The position numbers and the translations under genes are program-made. From positions 61,743-125,742 of the forward strand of contig DASTHI010000033.1 in the NCBI GenBank assembly GCA_035718275.1: DNA of 64,000 nucleotides, given 5' to 3'. Under the pieces are notes generated by a model. That model made no database searches. It was given only the letters and a program-made list of their open reading frames with translations, and was not told the origin of the DNA. Below are positions 17,419 through 25,401 of the stretch, one piece after another. The DNA comes from Pseudolabrys sp035718275 (GTDB lineage Bacteria > Pseudomonadota > Alphaproteobacteria > Rhizobiales > Xanthobacteraceae). Within the stretch, counting starts at the first letter, position 1, and every line of letters starts with the position of its first letter.

Positions 17419-18603
17419 GTGCCATGGTTCGGCGTGATGAGCCTACCAGTCCGATTGTCCCGGCGAAAGAAACCCGTGCGGCCAGATCCGGCCGATCTGC
17501 TCGCCTGGTACGACAGGAACGCGCGTGTCCTTCCCTGGCGCGCGCCGCCTGGCTGCCGCCCGGATGCGTATCGCGTCTGGCTGTCCGAGATCATGCTGCA
17601 GCAGACGACGGTCAAGGCGGTCGTGCCGTACTATGCAAAATTTCTGGCGAAATGGCCGACGGTGGAGACGCTTGCTCGCGCGCCGCGGGACGAGGTGCTG
17701 CGTGCCTGGGCAGGCCTCGGCTACTATGCACGCGCGCGCAATCTGCACGCCTGCGCCCGCGCCATAACGGCAAAACATGGCGCGCGCTTTCCGGACGAAC
17801 TCGGCTTGCTACGCGCGCTGCCCGGGATCGGCGAATATACGGCGTCCGCAATCGCAGCGATTGCCTTCGAGCGGCCGGAAGTTCCGGTCGACGCCAACGG
17901 CGAACGCGTCGTGTCACGCCTGTTTGCTGTCGAAGAGAAACTTCCTGCCGGCAAAAGCGAAATCAGGCGCCTTGCACATTTATTGCTGCCGCCGCGACGC
18001 TTTGGCGACTTCGCGCAGGCTCTCATGGATCTCGGAGCGACGATTTGCTCGCCGAAACGACCGGATTGCGCGCGCTGCCCGTGGAGCGACTGCTGCGTCG
18101 CCAATGCCCGCGGCGATCAAGAATCATTCCCGCGCAAACCCGTAAGGCACGAAGGGCGACTGCGGCGCGGTGCCGCGTTCGTGGCTATTCGTGCCGACGG
18201 ATCGGTGCTCTTGCGGCCTCGCGCGGAGAAAGGGTTGCTCGGCGGCATGACCGAGGTGCCTGGTAGCGAATGGTCGCACGACTTCAATGTCGCTGGCGCG
18301 CTTCGGTCAGCCCCGTCCCTTGCCGGTGCCGACTGGCGGCCCGTGCCCGGCGTGGTTCGTCATGTCTTCACTCATTTCCCTCTCGAACTTGCGGTGTTCG
18401 TCTCGCGCGTACCGCGTGCGAGCCGACCGCCGGGAGGGTCACGCTGGGTGAAAATCGCCGCGCTTGCCGGTGAGGCTTTGCCCAACGTCATGCGAAAGGT
18501 GCTGGCGCATGCTCTCGATCATCCCTACACCGCCGGAACTCCGGCGGCCGCCATCCGCAACGAATCCTCGGCGCGGCCCGAAAGATCGGGGCGCTTGCGT
18601 TGA
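17419..18603 (+). CDS. mutY: A/G-specific adenine DNA glycosylase
   Basis: MutY, about 394 residues, removes adenine mispaired with 8-oxoguanine. It has the helix-hairpin-helix LPGIGEYTASAIAAIAF, the catalytic aspartate in VPVDANGERV, SEIMLQQTTV, and the [4Fe-4S] cysteines spaced C-x6-C-x2-C-x5-C. A C-terminal NUDIX-like domain recognises 8-oxoG. GTG 17419 follows AGGGGAG by six bases and is preferred; ATG 17437 is the alternative. The last 79 bases overlap the convergent DUF892 gene. Confidence 0.93.
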   Translation: MPWFGVMSLPVRLSRRKKPVRPDPADLLAWYDRNARVLPWRAPPGCRPDAYRVWLSEIMLQQTTVKAVVPYYAKFLAKWPTVETLARAPRDEVLRAWAGLGYYARARNLHACARAITAKHGARFPDELGLLRALPGIGEYTASAIAAIAFERPEVPVDANGERVVSRLFAVEEKLPAGKSEIRRLAHLLLPPRRFGDFAQALMDLGATICSPKRPDCARCPWSDCCVANARGDQESFPRKPVRHEGRLRRGAAFVAIRADGSVLLRPRAEKGLLGGMTEVPGSEWSHDFNVAGALRSAPSLAGADWRPVPGVVRHVFTHFPLELAVFVSRVPRASRPPGGSRWVKIAALAGEALPNVMRKVLAHALDHPYTAGTPAAAIRNESSARPERSGRLR

Positions 18604-19109
18604 CGGCCCAGCGCTTTGCGGTTGATCTTTCGTTTGGCGATGCCATTGAGCTTTTTGTCGGTCGCTTTCTCTTCTTTTAGGCTCGTGCCGAGAATTTTCG
18701 CCACGTCATTGCGGCCGAGCAGCTTTGCCCACGAGACGAGCGTGCCATAGCGTGTGATTTCGTAGTGTTCGACGGCTTGCGCTGCCGCAATCAGCGCTGC
18801 ATTGAGCACCATCTTGTCATCGATCTCCCCGGCGATCTCATTGGCCTCATCGATGATGCCGTCGATTGCCGGGCACTGCGTGGCCTCCGGGGTGACCTTT
18901 AGTTTCCTGAACGCCTGCTCAAGGCGCTTGATCTGACCTTTGGTCTGCTTGAGGTGCGCACGAAAGCTCTTCTTGAGCTCTGAATCCGACGCCTTATCGG
19001 CCATTTCCGGAAGAGCTTTCTCGATCTGCCGTTCCGCGTAGTAGATGTCGTGCAGACTGTGCAGAAACAGATCCTGCATCGTCCGCATGTCGGCTGAAAA
19101 CCATCCCAT
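18525..19109 (-). CDS. DUF892 ferritin-like protein (YciE type)
   Basis: A 194-residue four-helix ferritin-like protein of the DUF892/YciE family, with MQDLFLHSLHDIYYAERQI near the N-terminus and AAQAVEHYEITRYGTLVSWA in the third helix. These supply the Glu/His metal ligands. The last 30 or so residues are basic and their DNA overlaps mutY. AAGGAGGTG precedes ATG 19109. Homologues are general-stress proteins of unclear activity. A GGGAACCT element at 19161-19154 suggests control by an alternative sigma factor. Confidence 0.9.
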   Translation of the reverse strand: MGWFSADMRTMQDLFLHSLHDIYYAERQIEKALPEMADKASDSELKKSFRAHLKQTKGQIKRLEQAFRKLKVTPEATQCPAIDGIIDEANEIAGEIDDKMVLNAALIAAAQAVEHYEITRYGTLVSWAKLLGRNDVAKILGTSLKEEKATDKKLNGIAKRKINRKALGRQRKRPDLSGRAEDSLRMAAAGVPAV

Positions 19110-19153
19110 GCCGCACCTCCTTGTTCAAAGTCGATAAGTCGAGCGGTCGCCAC

Positions 19154-19161
19154 AGGTTCCC
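19154..19161 (-). promoter_or_regulatory. GGGAACCT -35-like element upstream of the DUF892 gene
   Basis: On the minus strand GGGAACCT lies 44 bases before the DUF892 start. The same eight bases form the -35 part of the two matching promoters in the ECF cluster at 61.8 and 62.5 kb, and a shared CGACCGCTC follows in the sigma-gene copy with a one-base offset. The -10 part (CATCCAAT there) is not conserved here, so the regulator may differ, for instance an EcfG-type sigma factor. Confidence 0.35.
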
Positions 19162-19217
19162 AGGACGGGCAAATAGAGCTACCAAGCTTCGGTCGGCATC
19201 GAACGAGGAGATTGGAA

Positions 19218-19568
19218 GTGACAATCGAGCGTCATGAGACGGGGCCCCGCATGAGCAAGGTGGTCGTGCATGGCAGCACGGTATACCTCTCAGGGATCGT
19301 CGCAGATCGCGCGAAAGGCGCGACGATGACGGAGCAGGCGCGGGACATTCTTGGCCAGATCGACGCATTGCTTGCGAAGGCAGGCACGGACAAGACAAAG
19401 CTCCTGTCCGCCAATATCTGGATCACTGACATGGCTGAATTCGCGGCGATGAACGCAGTCTGGGATTCGTGGGTCGTACCCGGCCACACACCCGCTCGGG
19501 CAACCGTGGAGGCAAGGCTCGCTGCGCCCGACTACAAGGTTGAGATCATGGTGGTGGCGGCACGCTAG
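19218..19568 (+). CDS. RidA family protein
   Basis: A small RidA/YjgF/YER057c-like protein of 116 residues. The conserved C-terminal segment HTPARATVEARLAAPDYKVEI contains the family arginine that binds carboxylates of imine substrates. This suggests deamination of reactive enamine/imine intermediates, although distant RidA subfamilies differ in activity. GTG 19218 is preferred to TTG 19212 because GAGGAG is seven bases ahead of it. It is divergent from the DUF892 gene and convergent with ccrM. Confidence 0.87.
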   Translation: MTIERHETGPRMSKVVVHGSTVYLSGIVADRAKGATMTEQARDILGQIDALLAKAGTDKTKLLSANIWITDMAEFAAMNAVWDSWVVPGHTPARATVEARLAAPDYKVEIMVVAAR

Positions 19569-19585
19569 TTGTTGAGATCAATAGA

Positions 19586-20764
19586 TCAGCGGGCGCTGGA
19601 ATTGCGACCGGTAGTCTCGGCTAGTTCGCCGGCCGTCTCGGTCATCTCAGAGCGCACGATCGCGCGGAAGGTGTCGATCGAAGTCAGGCCCTTAGGCGTT
19701 TCCACGTGCCAGAAGGTCCAGCCGTTGCACGCATCGAGGCCCTGCGCCAACGCGCCAATGCGGTGAATCGAGCCGACCGCGCCATCCAGCGACAGCGCGC
19801 CATCGGCGCGAACCAGCGCCTTGTGCCGCCTCTTTGCGTCGACGAGTCGTGCACCGGGACTTACGAGTCCTCTCTCGATAAGTGCCGAGAAAGGAACGCG
19901 TGGTGCTTCCCGCGCGGTCACGAATGGTGCAATCGTCGGCGCATCCAGCGGCGCTGTCCTGGCGATGCGATCTTCGGCTGCTTTCGCATAGCGCGGATCC
20001 TGCTCGCAACCGATAAAGCGACGTCCAAGTCGCTTGGCGACTGCTCCCGTCGTTCCGCTGCCGCAGAATGGATCGAGCACCAGGTCATCTGGACGCGAAC
20101 TCGAGAGAATGACCCGTGCGAGCAGCGCTTCCGGCTTCTGGGTCGGATGCAGCTTCTTGCCGTCACTTCTCTTCAGACGTTCTTCGCCGGTGCACAACGG
20201 CAGCGTCCAATCCGAACGAACTTGTACATCTTCATTGCCGGCTTTGAGCACTTCGTAGTTGAACGTGTAGCCGCGCGCGTTCGGGCCCCTTGATGCCCAG
20301 ATCAGTGTTTCGTGTGCGTTGGTGAAGCGGCGTCCGCGAAAGTTCGGCATCGGGTTCGCCTTGCGCCAGATGACGTCATTGAGGATCCAGAAGCCGAGAT
20401 CCTGCATGATCGCGCCGACGCGAAAGATGTTGTGATAGGACCCGATGACCCAGATCGTCGCAGCCGGCTTCATGACGCGGCGGCAGGCGGCAAGCCATTC
20501 TTTCGTAAAATGATCGTAAGCGGAAAAACTGGCGAACTTGTCCCATGCGTCATCGACGGCATCGACGCGGGAGTCATCAGGACGCTTCAGTTCGTTTGCG
20601 AGTTGGAGATTGTACGGCGGATCCGCAAATACAAGATCGACGGAAGCGGCAGGAAGCTTCGCCAGTTCGGCGACGCAATCTCCGACAAATACGCGGTGCG
20701 TTTTCGGACTCTCTGAAACTCCACGGGGCGCCCTTTTGGGCGCCCCGCGACGCGACACAACCAT
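19586..20764 (-). CDS. ccrM: CcrM-type adenine DNA methyltransferase (GANTC)
   Basis: A beta-class N6-adenine methyltransferase of 392 residues. The DPPY motif is at 48-51, followed by NLQL and the CcrM-specific KVDAVDD-like segment (RVDAVDDAWDKF). The SAM motif FCGSGTTG lies in the second half, and a C-terminal domain ends with the ACNGWTFWH segment needed by CcrM. In alphaproteobacteria CcrM methylates GANTC once per cell cycle and controls transcription. The N-terminus is about 20 residues longer than in Caulobacter. An in-frame TGA two codons upstream fixes ATG 20764 or the GTG two codons later as the start. Confidence 0.95.
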   Translation of the reverse strand: MVVSRRGAPKRAPRGVSESPKTHRVFVGDCVAELAKLPAASVDLVFADPPYNLQLANELKRPDDSRVDAVDDAWDKFASFSAYDHFTKEWLAACRRVMKPAATIWVIGSYHNIFRVGAIMQDLGFWILNDVIWRKANPMPNFRGRRFTNAHETLIWASRGPNARGYTFNYEVLKAGNEDVQVRSDWTLPLCTGEERLKRSDGKKLHPTQKPEALLARVILSSSRPDDLVLDPFCGSGTTGAVAKRLGRRFIGCEQDPRYAKAAEDRIARTAPLDAPTIAPFVTAREAPRVPFSALIERGLVSPGARLVDAKRRHKALVRADGALSLDGAVGSIHRIGALAQGLDACNGWTFWHVETPKGLTSIDTFRAIVRSEMTETAGELAETTGRNSSAR

Positions 20765-20782
20765 GACTCAGGACTCTGACTC
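20765..20782. promoter_or_regulatory. Cluster of three GANTC methylation sites at the ccrM start
   Basis: GACTC occurs at 20765-20769, 20772-20776 and 20778-20782, immediately upstream of the ccrM start codon, and a fourth at 20707-20711 inside the gene. One random GANTC is expected per 256 bases. The sites are the predicted targets of the enzyme encoded here, so methylation-dependent autoregulation is likely. No CtrA full site (TTAA-N7-TTAA) was found in the 223-base intergenic region. Confidence 0.6.
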
Positions 20783-20987
20783 AGGGGACGCGGCCGGCGA
20801 CGCGGGACCTACAACCGACAGGCCTGCATCTTGAATGCGCAAAGTAAAAAAGCGGTTTATGCTCATGCTTTGCAGGTGGGCAAATTCTGCCTATCTGTTC
20901 CGCGCGGCATCGCAATGCGCAGTTGAGTGCGATGTTGGATCAAAGCGTGCGCACCGGGTTATGGTTTGGTCTTCACGGAGGTCGGCG

Positions 20988-21905
20988 ATGCGTTGGGATG
21001 ATTTCCGCCGCAGCGACAATGTCGAGGATGATCGCGGCGGCGGCGGTGGTGGCTTCGGTGGCGGCGGCATCGGTATTCCTGTCGGGGGCGGCGGCCTCGG
21101 GATAGGAACGATCGTCGTGCTTGGCTTGATCGGTTGGGCGCTCGGCATTGATCCGAGCGTGCTCATCGGTGGCGCTGAGCTCGTCAACAGTGGCACGCAC
21201 TATCAGCAGCCTTCCCAGCCGAGCGCGCGCCAAACCGGCGCGCCGAAGGACCAGATGGGAGATTTCGTTGCCGCGATTCTCGGCAACACCGAAGATACCT
21301 GGAGCGCCATTTTCAAAAGCAGCGGTCAGCAATACCGCGTGCCGAGGCTGCGCCTCTACGCAGGAGCGGTGCAGGGTGGCTGCGGCTTTGCGCAGGCGGC
21401 CATGGGGCCGTTCTATTGTCCGAACGACCGACGAATTTATCTGGATACCTCATTCTTCCGGGACATCCGCGTCCGATTTCGCGGGTGCAACGGCAAGGCG
21501 TGCGAATTCGCCGAAGCCTATGTGGTTGCGCACGAGGTAGGACATCACGTGCAGAATCTCCTGGGTATTTTGCCGAAGGCCCAATCGGCACAGCGCGCAT
21601 CCGGCAGTCGGGCTGAAGCAAACCGGATTCAGGTCATGGTCGAGTTGCAGGCAGATTGTCTGGCTGGAATCTGGGCTCACCATTCCAACCAGCGATGGAA
21701 TTCGATCGAGCCGGGAGACGTGGAGGCTGCGCTGCAGACGGCGGCAGCCATCGGCGATGATCGTTTGCAGCAGCAGTCGCGGGGCTACATTGTGCCGGAC
21801 GCATTCACGCATGGTTCATCGGCACAGCGGCAACGCTGGTTTATGATCGGATTGAAGGACGGCAAGGTGTCCTCCTGCAATACTTTCGCTGCAGCTTCAC
21901 TTTAG
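20988..21905 (+). CDS. YpfJ-type neutral zinc metallopeptidase
   Basis: A 305-residue putative zinc metallopeptidase. The short acidic and arginine-rich start (MRWDDFRRSDNVEDDRG) is followed by a glycine-rich linker and a transmembrane helix (about 40-62). The zinc motif is H182-EVG-H186, within AYVVAHEVGHHVQN, with a downstream Glu/Asp motif in ELQADCLAGIWAHH. GGAGG lies eight bases before ATG 20988. Function is unknown for the family. It is divergent from ccrM and probably cotranscribed with moaB (8-base gap). Confidence 0.9.
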   Translation: MRWDDFRRSDNVEDDRGGGGGGFGGGGIGIPVGGGGLGIGTIVVLGLIGWALGIDPSVLIGGAELVNSGTHYQQPSQPSARQTGAPKDQMGDFVAAILGNTEDTWSAIFKSSGQQYRVPRLRLYAGAVQGGCGFAQAAMGPFYCPNDRRIYLDTSFFRDIRVRFRGCNGKACEFAEAYVVAHEVGHHVQNLLGILPKAQSAQRASGSRAEANRIQVMVELQADCLAGIWAHHSNQRWNSIEPGDVEAALQTAAAIGDDRLQQQSRGYIVPDAFTHGSSAQRQRWFMIGLKDGKVSSCNTFAAASL

Positions 21906-21913
21906 GAAGGGCC

Positions 21914-22477
21914 ATGCCTGGAATCGACGAAAGCCGACAGTTCGTGCCGCTGAAGATCGCGGTGCTGACGGTTTCGGATACGCGTGAGTCGACCGACGAC
22001 AAATCGGGAGCTGCGCTGATCGAACGAATCCGCGCTGCCGGCCACATTCTGGCAGAGCGCTCGATCGTCACTGACGACGTGGAAAAAATACGACAACGGG
22101 TAAAGGCGTGGATTGCAGACAAGTTCATCGACGTGGTGATTACCACTGGAGGAACCGGCTTTACCGGCCGCGACGTGACACCCGAAGCGGTGGAGCCGTT
22201 GTTCGAGAAGAAAATGGATGGCTTTGCGATGATGTTCCTGCTGGTGAGCGAAAGGAAGATCGGTACCTCGGCCATACAGACGCGCGCCACCGCGGGAGTT
22301 GCGAACGCCACCTACATTTTTTGTCTCCCCGGCTCGCCGGGTGCCTGCAAGGACGCGTGGGACGAGATTCTGGTGCACCAGTTCGATTACCGGTATCGGC
22401 CGTGCAATTTCGTGGAAATCCTGCCGCGCCTCGACGAGCATCTGCGGCGCCCGAAAGCCAAGGGGGCAACGGCTTAA
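21914..22477 (+). CDS. moaB: Molybdenum cofactor biosynthesis protein B
   Basis: A MoaB/MogA-fold protein of 187 residues. The molybdopterin-binding motif TTGGTGFTGRDVTPEAV (about 76-92) and the second motif LPGSPGACKDAWDEIL are intact. MoaB/MogA adenylate molybdopterin before molybdenum insertion. No other moa gene is in the window. It sits eight bases after the metallopeptidase gene, probably in one operon. Confidence 0.92.
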   Translation: MPGIDESRQFVPLKIAVLTVSDTRESTDDKSGAALIERIRAAGHILAERSIVTDDVEKIRQRVKAWIADKFIDVVITTGGTGFTGRDVTPEAVEPLFEKKMDGFAMMFLLVSERKIGTSAIQTRATAGVANATYIFCLPGSPGACKDAWDEILVHQFDYRYRPCNFVEILPRLDEHLRRPKAKGATA

Positions 22478-22526
22478 GTCTCATCGATCGGAAATAAAGA
22501 AACCCAGAGCGTGGAAGCTGTCGCCG

Positions 22527-23471
22527 TTACAATTCGAGATCCCAGAATTCGGCGACGACGTCCTGACCCCAGCTGCGTCGGGCCTCACTCGATGTCATTA
22601 CGAATCCGGCGCGTTGGTAGACGTGACGGGCAGCCGTCAGGACGCTGTGCGTCCAGAGCGTAATCTTCGAGTAGCCAGCGGCGCGCGCGAACGTCACCGC
22701 CTCGTCAACCAGTCGCGATCCCAGCCCCAGCCCGCGGGCCTTCGGGTCGACCAGCAGCAACCGGATGCGCGCAACGCCCGGCTCCTCGGCTCTCACCAGC
22801 ATGATGCAGCCGACATTCTCGCCTTCCATTTCTGCGATCCAGCAGCGCTCCACGTCCGGATCGAAATTGTTGATGAAGTCAGCAACAATCTGCGCGCACA
22901 GGCCTTCGAATGGGTCGGTCCAGTTGTACTCCTGATCATAGAGTTGTGCGTGGCGAGTGACGATCCAGCCGAAGTCACCGCGCCTGGGTGCGCGCAGGGT
23001 GTATGCGGGCGGCCGGCTGTCGATCGGCGCCTTGACGGCGACAAGGCTTTCGATCGTTTGCATTGCCGCGATCAGACGTGTCTGTTGCCCGGGATTGAGT
23101 CTTGCAAGCATGCGGGCGACCTCGCGTTGTGATCGCGCTTCTGCAGGCCGGAAGGTCTTCAGTCCGCGTGCAGTGAGTGCCAGACGGCTTCGTCGCGCGT
23201 CGCCTTGCGAGGTCTTGCGCGTGATAAGCCCGCGTTTCTCGAAATTGCGGAGAACCCGGCTGAGATATCCCGCATCAAGGTCCAATTTACGCGCGATGTC
23301 GCTGGCGGTGAGGTCTCGGTCATGGGCGATCTCATACAACACGCGCATTTCGCCAAGCGAGTAGGGGCCGTCTTGATATGTCCTGCGAAGCACCCCGATC
23401 TGCCGCGTGTAAAAGCGATTAAATCGGCGCACCGCGGCGATCCGTTGTGCCATCTCCTGTCGTTCCGTCAT
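22527..23471 (-). CDS. MarR-type regulator fused to a GNAT acetyltransferase
   Basis: A two-domain protein of 314 residues. Residues 1-150 are a MarR winged-helix domain (YSLGEMRVLYEIAH, then LTASDIARKLDLDAGYLSRVLRNFEKRGLI); residues 165-314 are a GNAT domain with the acetyl-CoA segment VDPKARGLGLGSRLVDEAV and a tail with HVYQRAGF. Such fusions are common in proteobacteria but few substrates are known. The operator-like palindromes at 23590-23623 lie 120 bases upstream, suggesting autoregulation and control of the divergent radical SAM gene. Confidence 0.92.
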   Translation of the reverse strand: MTERQEMAQRIAAVRRFNRFYTRQIGVLRRTYQDGPYSLGEMRVLYEIAHDRDLTASDIARKLDLDAGYLSRVLRNFEKRGLITRKTSQGDARRSRLALTARGLKTFRPAEARSQREVARMLARLNPGQQTRLIAAMQTIESLVAVKAPIDSRPPAYTLRAPRRGDFGWIVTRHAQLYDQEYNWTDPFEGLCAQIVADFINNFDPDVERCWIAEMEGENVGCIMLVRAEEPGVARIRLLLVDPKARGLGLGSRLVDEAVTFARAAGYSKITLWTHSVLTAARHVYQRAGFVMTSSEARRSWGQDVVAEFWDLEL

Positions 23472-23589
23472 GCAAGTGCCGCCGCGGATCAGGTCGCGTG
23501 CGAGACGAATGCCAGCAAGGCAAGTTCATCCGCGACCGTTGAATGCAAGTTTGGCCTGCGCATTAAGGAATTTGCACTCCGCCGAATAG

Positions 23590-23623
23590 TTGACTTTATC
23601 AAGTAATTATTTGACGAAATCAA
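23590..23623. promoter_or_regulatory. Tandem operator for the MarR-GNAT regulator
   Basis: Two 13-bp palindromes of form TTGA-N5-TCAA occupy 23590-23602 and 23611-23623. Their centres are 21 bp apart, two helical turns, so two dimers would bind one face. Their outer ends form a longer dyad, ATAGTTGA with TCAACTAT. A perfect TATAAT follows at 23625-23630 on the plus strand. The spacer is AT-rich in an otherwise GC-rich genome. Confidence 0.6.
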
Positions 23624-23698
23624 CTATAATTGGCGAGAGCCAGCTAGCAAAGATAAAATGTTCTTGTTTTGTTCGCTTCTTTCGCTTAAAGTGCCGCT

Positions 23699-24868
23699 AT
23701 GGCTCGACATAGCGCAGCCCAAAAACGCCCGCCGGTGAAGGACCTGCCCTCCGCGCCGGCGGGCGTCTATGAAGACATCAGCCAGCTGCTGGGCGTTGTC
23801 GTGGAGCACGAGCGACGCCGAGGCCGCGGCGCTCATAGCAATGCTTCAGGGCGTTACGAGCCAATCACCCGCGTGGGTTTCGATGACGGCTGGCGCTCTC
23901 TGGACGATCTTCCGCCGTTCAGGACGACCGTTTCGATCGACGCAACGCGCCGGATCATCAATCGCAACGACTCTCCGGACATAGGCTTCGACCGCTCGAT
24001 CAACCCTTTTCGGGGATGCGAGCATGGCTGCGTTTATTGTTTTGCCCGTCCGACGCATGCCTATCTGGGAATGTCACCAGGGCTGGATTTCGAATCCAAA
24101 CTGCTGGTGAAACCGGAAGCGGCCGATCTTCTCGAAAAGGAATTGTCGGCGCCAGGATACGAGCCGAAGGTGATTGCAATCGGCACCAACACTGACCCGT
24201 ATCAGCCAATCGAGCGCCGATACAGTGTCATGAGGCGGATCCTCGAGGTTCTCGATCGGGCGGGACACCCGGTCGGCATTGTCACCAAGTCGGCGCTGGT
24301 CCTTCGCGACCTCGATATTCTTGTGCGCATGGCAGAGAGAAATCTGGTCAAGGTCGCACTTTCGGTGACCAGCATGGATGCAGCGCTCGCCCGAAAGATG
24401 GAGCCGCGCGCCACCACTCCGATGCGACGACTGGAAACGTTGCGCTGCCTCAGCCAGGCCGGCGTGCCGACGACAGTAATGGTTGCTCCCGTTATCCCTG
24501 CACTGAATGACATGGAGATTGAGCGCATTCTGCAAGCCGCACACGCGGCTGGTGTAAAGGAAGCTGGCTATGTCCTGCTTCGACTGCCGCTCGAGGTGCG
24601 TGACCTCTTTCGTGAATGGCTGATGGCGAACTATCCCGACCGGCACCGCCACGTATTCAAGCTCATTCGCGACATGCGGGGCGGCAAGGATTACGATTCG
24701 ACCTGGGGCACGCGCATGAAAGGAACGGGCCCTTACGCCTGGATGATCGGCCGAAGGTTCGAAGTTGCCTGCGAAAAGCTCGGCCTCAATGCAGAGCGTA
24801 TATCGCTATCCACCGAGCATTTCCGTCCTCCCACGCGGTCCGACGATCAGCTCAACTTGTTCGCGTGA
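23699..24868 (+). CDS. PA0069-type radical SAM protein
   Basis: A radical SAM protein of 389 residues. The [4Fe-4S] motif is C107-x3-C111-x2-C114 within INPFRGCEHGCVYCFARPTH, preceded by the family segment FDRSINPFRG, and the SAM region continues with IGTNTDPYQPIE. It resembles spore photoproduct lyase-like proteins in fold but lacks assignment; the activity is unknown. The promoter TATAAT at 23625-23630 and the MarR-type operators lie upstream. The VOC gene follows ten bases later. Confidence 0.88.
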   Translation: MARHSAAQKRPPVKDLPSAPAGVYEDISQLLGVVVEHERRRGRGAHSNASGRYEPITRVGFDDGWRSLDDLPPFRTTVSIDATRRIINRNDSPDIGFDRSINPFRGCEHGCVYCFARPTHAYLGMSPGLDFESKLLVKPEAADLLEKELSAPGYEPKVIAIGTNTDPYQPIERRYSVMRRILEVLDRAGHPVGIVTKSALVLRDLDILVRMAERNLVKVALSVTSMDAALARKMEPRATTPMRRLETLRCLSQAGVPTTVMVAPVIPALNDMEIERILQAAHAAGVKEAGYVLLRLPLEVRDLFREWLMANYPDRHRHVFKLIRDMRGGKDYDSTWGTRMKGTGPYAWMIGRRFEVACEKLGLNAERISLSTEHFRPPTRSDDQLNLFA

Positions 24869-24878
24869 GATTGCCCGC

Positions 24879-25322
24879 ATGAGCGTCCCGTCTGCAAAAC
24901 TGACTGCGGTCACCCTGGGCGTGCGCGATCTGCCTGCAAGTTTACGTTTCTACGAGGCGCTTGGCTTCAAGCGGAAATACCGGGCGACCGGCGACGAGAT
25001 TGCCTTTCTCGACGGGGCGGGGGTCGTGGTGGCGCTGTGGGATTGGAACAAGCTTGCACAGGATTGCGCAATGCCGGCGGGGGACCAGCACGGGGGTTTT
25101 CGCGGCGCCACTTTTGCCTGGAACTGTATAACGCCCGCTGAAGTCGATGCCGCATTCGCACTGGCCGAGAAAGCGGGCGCACGCGTGCTCCGGCGCCCGG
25201 AAAAGACCGACTACGGTGGCTATCGCGGCTATTTTGCAGATCCGGACGGACATATCTGGGAGATCGTCCAGGCACCCGGGTTTGGGTACACCGAAGATGG
25301 CCGCATCATACTGCCCGAATAG
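24879..25322 (+). CDS. VOC family (glyoxalase-fold) protein
   Basis: A 147-residue single-domain vicinal oxygen chelate protein with two beta-alpha-beta-beta-beta modules: the first starts LTAVTLGVRDLPASLRFYEAL, and the second ends in GYFADPDGHIWEIVQ. The terminal E of GHIWE is a typical metal ligand. Substrate is not predictable; relatives include bleomycin-resistance and glyoxalase-like proteins. It starts ten bases after the radical SAM stop and is likely cotranscribed with it. Confidence 0.88.
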   Translation: MSVPSAKLTAVTLGVRDLPASLRFYEALGFKRKYRATGDEIAFLDGAGVVVALWDWNKLAQDCAMPAGDQHGGFRGATFAWNCITPAEVDAAFALAEKAGARVLRRPEKTDYGGYRGYFADPDGHIWEIVQAPGFGYTEDGRIILPE

Positions 25323-25401
25323 CGCATTGAGGCTTTGCTTCGTCCACAAGCCGTAAACGGCGCGATTGACATCCATTGCTGCGCGCGTCCTCATTCCGGC
25401 A

